In this document: piece after piece, positions 4,970 through 5,940 of the stretch
Layout: each line of letters begins with the position of its first letter
How positions within the stretch are numbered: the stretch's first letter is position 1
DNA from: Methanomassiliicoccaceae archaeon
Lineage (GTDB): Archaea > Thermoplasmatota > Thermoplasmata > Methanomassiliicoccales > UBA472
Reading direction: 5' to 3'
Assembly: GCA_016919565.1 (NCBI GenBank)
Contig: JACXTO010000067.1
Location: 1 to 5,940 of the forward strand
Length of the DNA stretch: 5,940 bases
Notes under the pieces: model-generated
The model's input: the letters and a program-made list of their open reading frames with translations, nothing else
What the model was told of the DNA's origin: nothing
Databases searched by the model: none
Translations under genes and position numbers: made by a program

Positions 4970-5556
4970 GGCTGAGGACGCCTCTATCTGAGGAGGACGT
5001 CCGTTCCCTGAAGGTCGGCGACAAGGTCGCCTTGGATGGCGTTCTGTACACCGGCCGTGATGAGATGCACATTCGGGCATTGGAATATGCCAAGGAAGGG
5101 CGTAAGTTGCCCATCGACCTCAGTGGCGGGGCCCTCTATCACTGCGGCCCGATTGTGAAGAAGGACGGCAGCAAGTGGCGCGTGATCGCCGCCGGGCCGA
5201 CCACCAGCGGCAGGATGGATTCGATGGAGCCGGAGTTCATCCGTCACTTCGGGGTGAGGGCCATAATCGGCAAGGGCGGCATGTCCCAGGCGACGGTGGA
5301 TGCAATGAAGGAGCATGGCTGCGTCTACCTGGCGTTCACCGGTGGGGCGGCGGTCTTGGCAGCGGAACGGGTCACCGACGTCAAGGGCGTGGAATGGCTC
5401 GATCTGGGGATGCCGGAAGCGATGTGGGCGTTGGAGGTTGAGGAATTCGGTCCTCTGATCGTTGCCATGGACGCCAACGGTGACAGCCTCTACAAGAGGG
5501 TCGATGAGGAGGTGGCAGGCAATCTGCCTAGAGTGAGGAAGATGATCGGGATCTGA
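4966..5556 (+). CDS. fumB: Class I fumarate hydratase, beta subunit (FumA/TtdB C-terminal domain)
   Basis: A 196-residue partner of the alpha subunit; in single-chain class I fumarases it corresponds to the C-terminal domain. Family blocks are 'LKVGDKVALDGVLYTGRDEMH' (15-35), YHCGP (58-62), GPTTSGRMD (77-85), IGKGGM (101-106), TGGAAVLAAE (125-134), WLDLGMPEAMW (144-154) and MDANGDSLY (168-176). The TTSGRMD block carries the Thr/Ser/Arg residues that help bind the dicarboxylate and act in catalysis in this family. The subunit has no cluster Cys set of its own, as expected, since the [4Fe-4S] cluster sits in alpha. It starts at GTG with a strong ribosome binding site and a 4-nt GTGA overlap with the alpha stop, ensuring balanced synthesis. 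The gene ends 2 nt from the convergent membrane-protein gene. The name fumB here means the beta subunit, not the E. coli paralogue. Confidence 0.92.
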   Translation: MRLRTPLSEEDVRSLKVGDKVALDGVLYTGRDEMHIRALEYAKEGRKLPIDLSGGALYHCGPIVKKDGSKWRVIAAGPTTSGRMDSMEPEFIRHFGVRAIIGKGGMSQATVDAMKEHGCVYLAFTGGAAVLAAERVTDVKGVEWLDLGMPEAMWALEVEEFGPLIVAMDANGDSLYKRVDEEVAGNLPRVRKMIGI

Positions 5557-5558
5557 GC

Positions 5559-5940
5559 TCACTTCTTCTTTAGCTTCTCTTCTCGTTCCTTCTCTTCCTT
5601 CTCCTCGTTCGCCAGCATGCCTGGCTTCTTCACCGAGCGCATGCGGATGAAGATGGAGAAGGCCATGATGATGACCGTTACCAGCATGGCGATGATCATC
5701 AGCGAATGGGTCAGGTCGAGGTCGCCGATGAATCCCTTAAGGCCTTCGACCGGTGAACGGGACATGGTCGGGTCCACGCGCTTGTCCTCGAAGGGCGCCA
5801 ATGAGACCGGGACGGTCTTGTCCACCAGCCCATCCTTCGTCAGGCGGAGCTGGTATTCACCTGATTGCAGATTGGCGAACGAGTAGTTGCCGTTGGCGTC
5901 CGTCTGGGCCTGGCCCTTCATGATCCCATCGAGCAGTAGC
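5559..5940 (-). CDS. C-terminal part of a membrane-anchored surface protein with a carboxypeptidase-regulatory-like domain (5' partial)
   Basis: The frame is open to the right edge of the window, so the start is missing and 126 residues are visible. Residues 1-50 read as a carboxypeptidase-regulatory-like / transthyretin-type beta sandwich: 'QAQTDANGNYSFANLQSGEYQLRLTKDG' has the classic T-D-x-x-G-x-Y-x-F ... G-x-Y pattern. After a linker, one hydrophobic helix (about 79-98) is followed by the basic stretch RMRSVKKP and a tail of alternating Lys and Glu ending in KLKKK. By the positive-inside rule the beta domain is outside and the tail is cytoplasmic. An internal ATG at 5921 falls inside the fold and is not the real start. 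Archaea often carry such domains in surface or secreted proteins, sometimes in tandem. The tail could be a coiled coil or an interaction handle. Function is unknown; it converges on the fumarase beta gene with a 2-nt gap. Confidence 0.75.
   Translation of the reverse strand, partial: LLLDGIMKGQAQTDANGNYSFANLQSGEYQLRLTKDGLVDKTVPVSLAPFEDKRVDPTMSRSPVEGLKGFIGDLDLTHSLMIIAMLVTVIIMAFSIFIRMRSVKKPGMLANEEKEEKEREEKLKKK

Noticed and set aside
4529..5080. A 183-codon minus-strand frame opposite the fumarase alpha/beta junction
   Set aside because: Composition is Arg/Pro/His-rich and it spans two coupled genes on the other strand; no independent support.
4984..5562. A 192-codon minus-strand frame covering the whole fumarase beta gene
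   Set aside because: Antisense shadow of a strongly supported gene, His/Pro/Arg-rich, with no ribosome binding site or family pattern; the real minus-strand gene ends at 5559 in another frame.
1..5940. Mobile elements, CRISPR repeats, toxin-antitoxin or phage defence genes
   Set aside because: No transposase, integrase, nuclease or repeat array motif was seen on either strand, and the genes are housekeeping types with uniform base composition.

Overview
The window reads as a gene-dense, GC-rich archaeal chromosome segment. The best lineage markers are a full-length archaeal NMD3 protein, an archaeal DUF424 protein, and ribosome binding sites of the GGAGGTGA type. The set fits a euryarchaeote in the broad sense. 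A Thermoplasmatota / Methanomassiliicoccales-like origin is my guess from protein flavour, not something the window proves. I see no insertion sequence, phage gene, CRISPR array, tRNA or rRNA, and no foreign-looking patch.

Layout. (1) Positions 1-1436, plus strand, are an information-processing operon. It holds the C-terminal end of a winged-helix protein (probably the replicative helicase MCM), a DUF424 protein overlapping it by 4 nt, and NMD3 starting 1 nt later. (2) Positions 1448-3977, minus strand, are a second operon read from right to left: an ABC-2 exporter ATPase, its membrane permease, and a stand-alone CinA/MoCF-domain protein. All are tightly packed, with ribosome binding sites buried in the preceding gene. 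(3) Positions 3978-4099 are the only real intergenic region, about 120 nt between divergent genes. It has one A/T-rich box that can serve as TATA for either or both directions, a small palindrome on the exporter side, and a leader with inverted repeats and a possible 23-codon upstream ORF on the fumarase side. (4) Positions 4100-5556, plus strand, encode the alpha and beta subunits of a class I [4Fe-4S] fumarate hydratase, overlapping by 4 nt. (5) Positions 5559-5940, minus strand, are the 3' end of a membrane-anchored surface protein: a carboxypeptidase-regulatory-like beta fold, one transmembrane helix and a charged Lys/Glu tail.

How the genes work together. The first block couples DNA replication with large ribosomal subunit biology, a neighbourhood type known in archaea. 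The exporter operon makes a minimal two-component ABC-2 pump; the CinA-like passenger probably handles damaged nucleotides or cofactors and has no obvious mechanistic tie to export. The fumarase pair interconverts fumarate and malate in a full or partial TCA cycle.

This is mostly ordinary housekeeping sequence and I did not find a convincing undescribed system. The items most worth checking are the short fumarase leader (upstream ORF plus inverted repeats), the shared divergent promoter with its palindrome, and the conserved but uncharacterised DUF424 gene between the probable helicase gene and nmd3.
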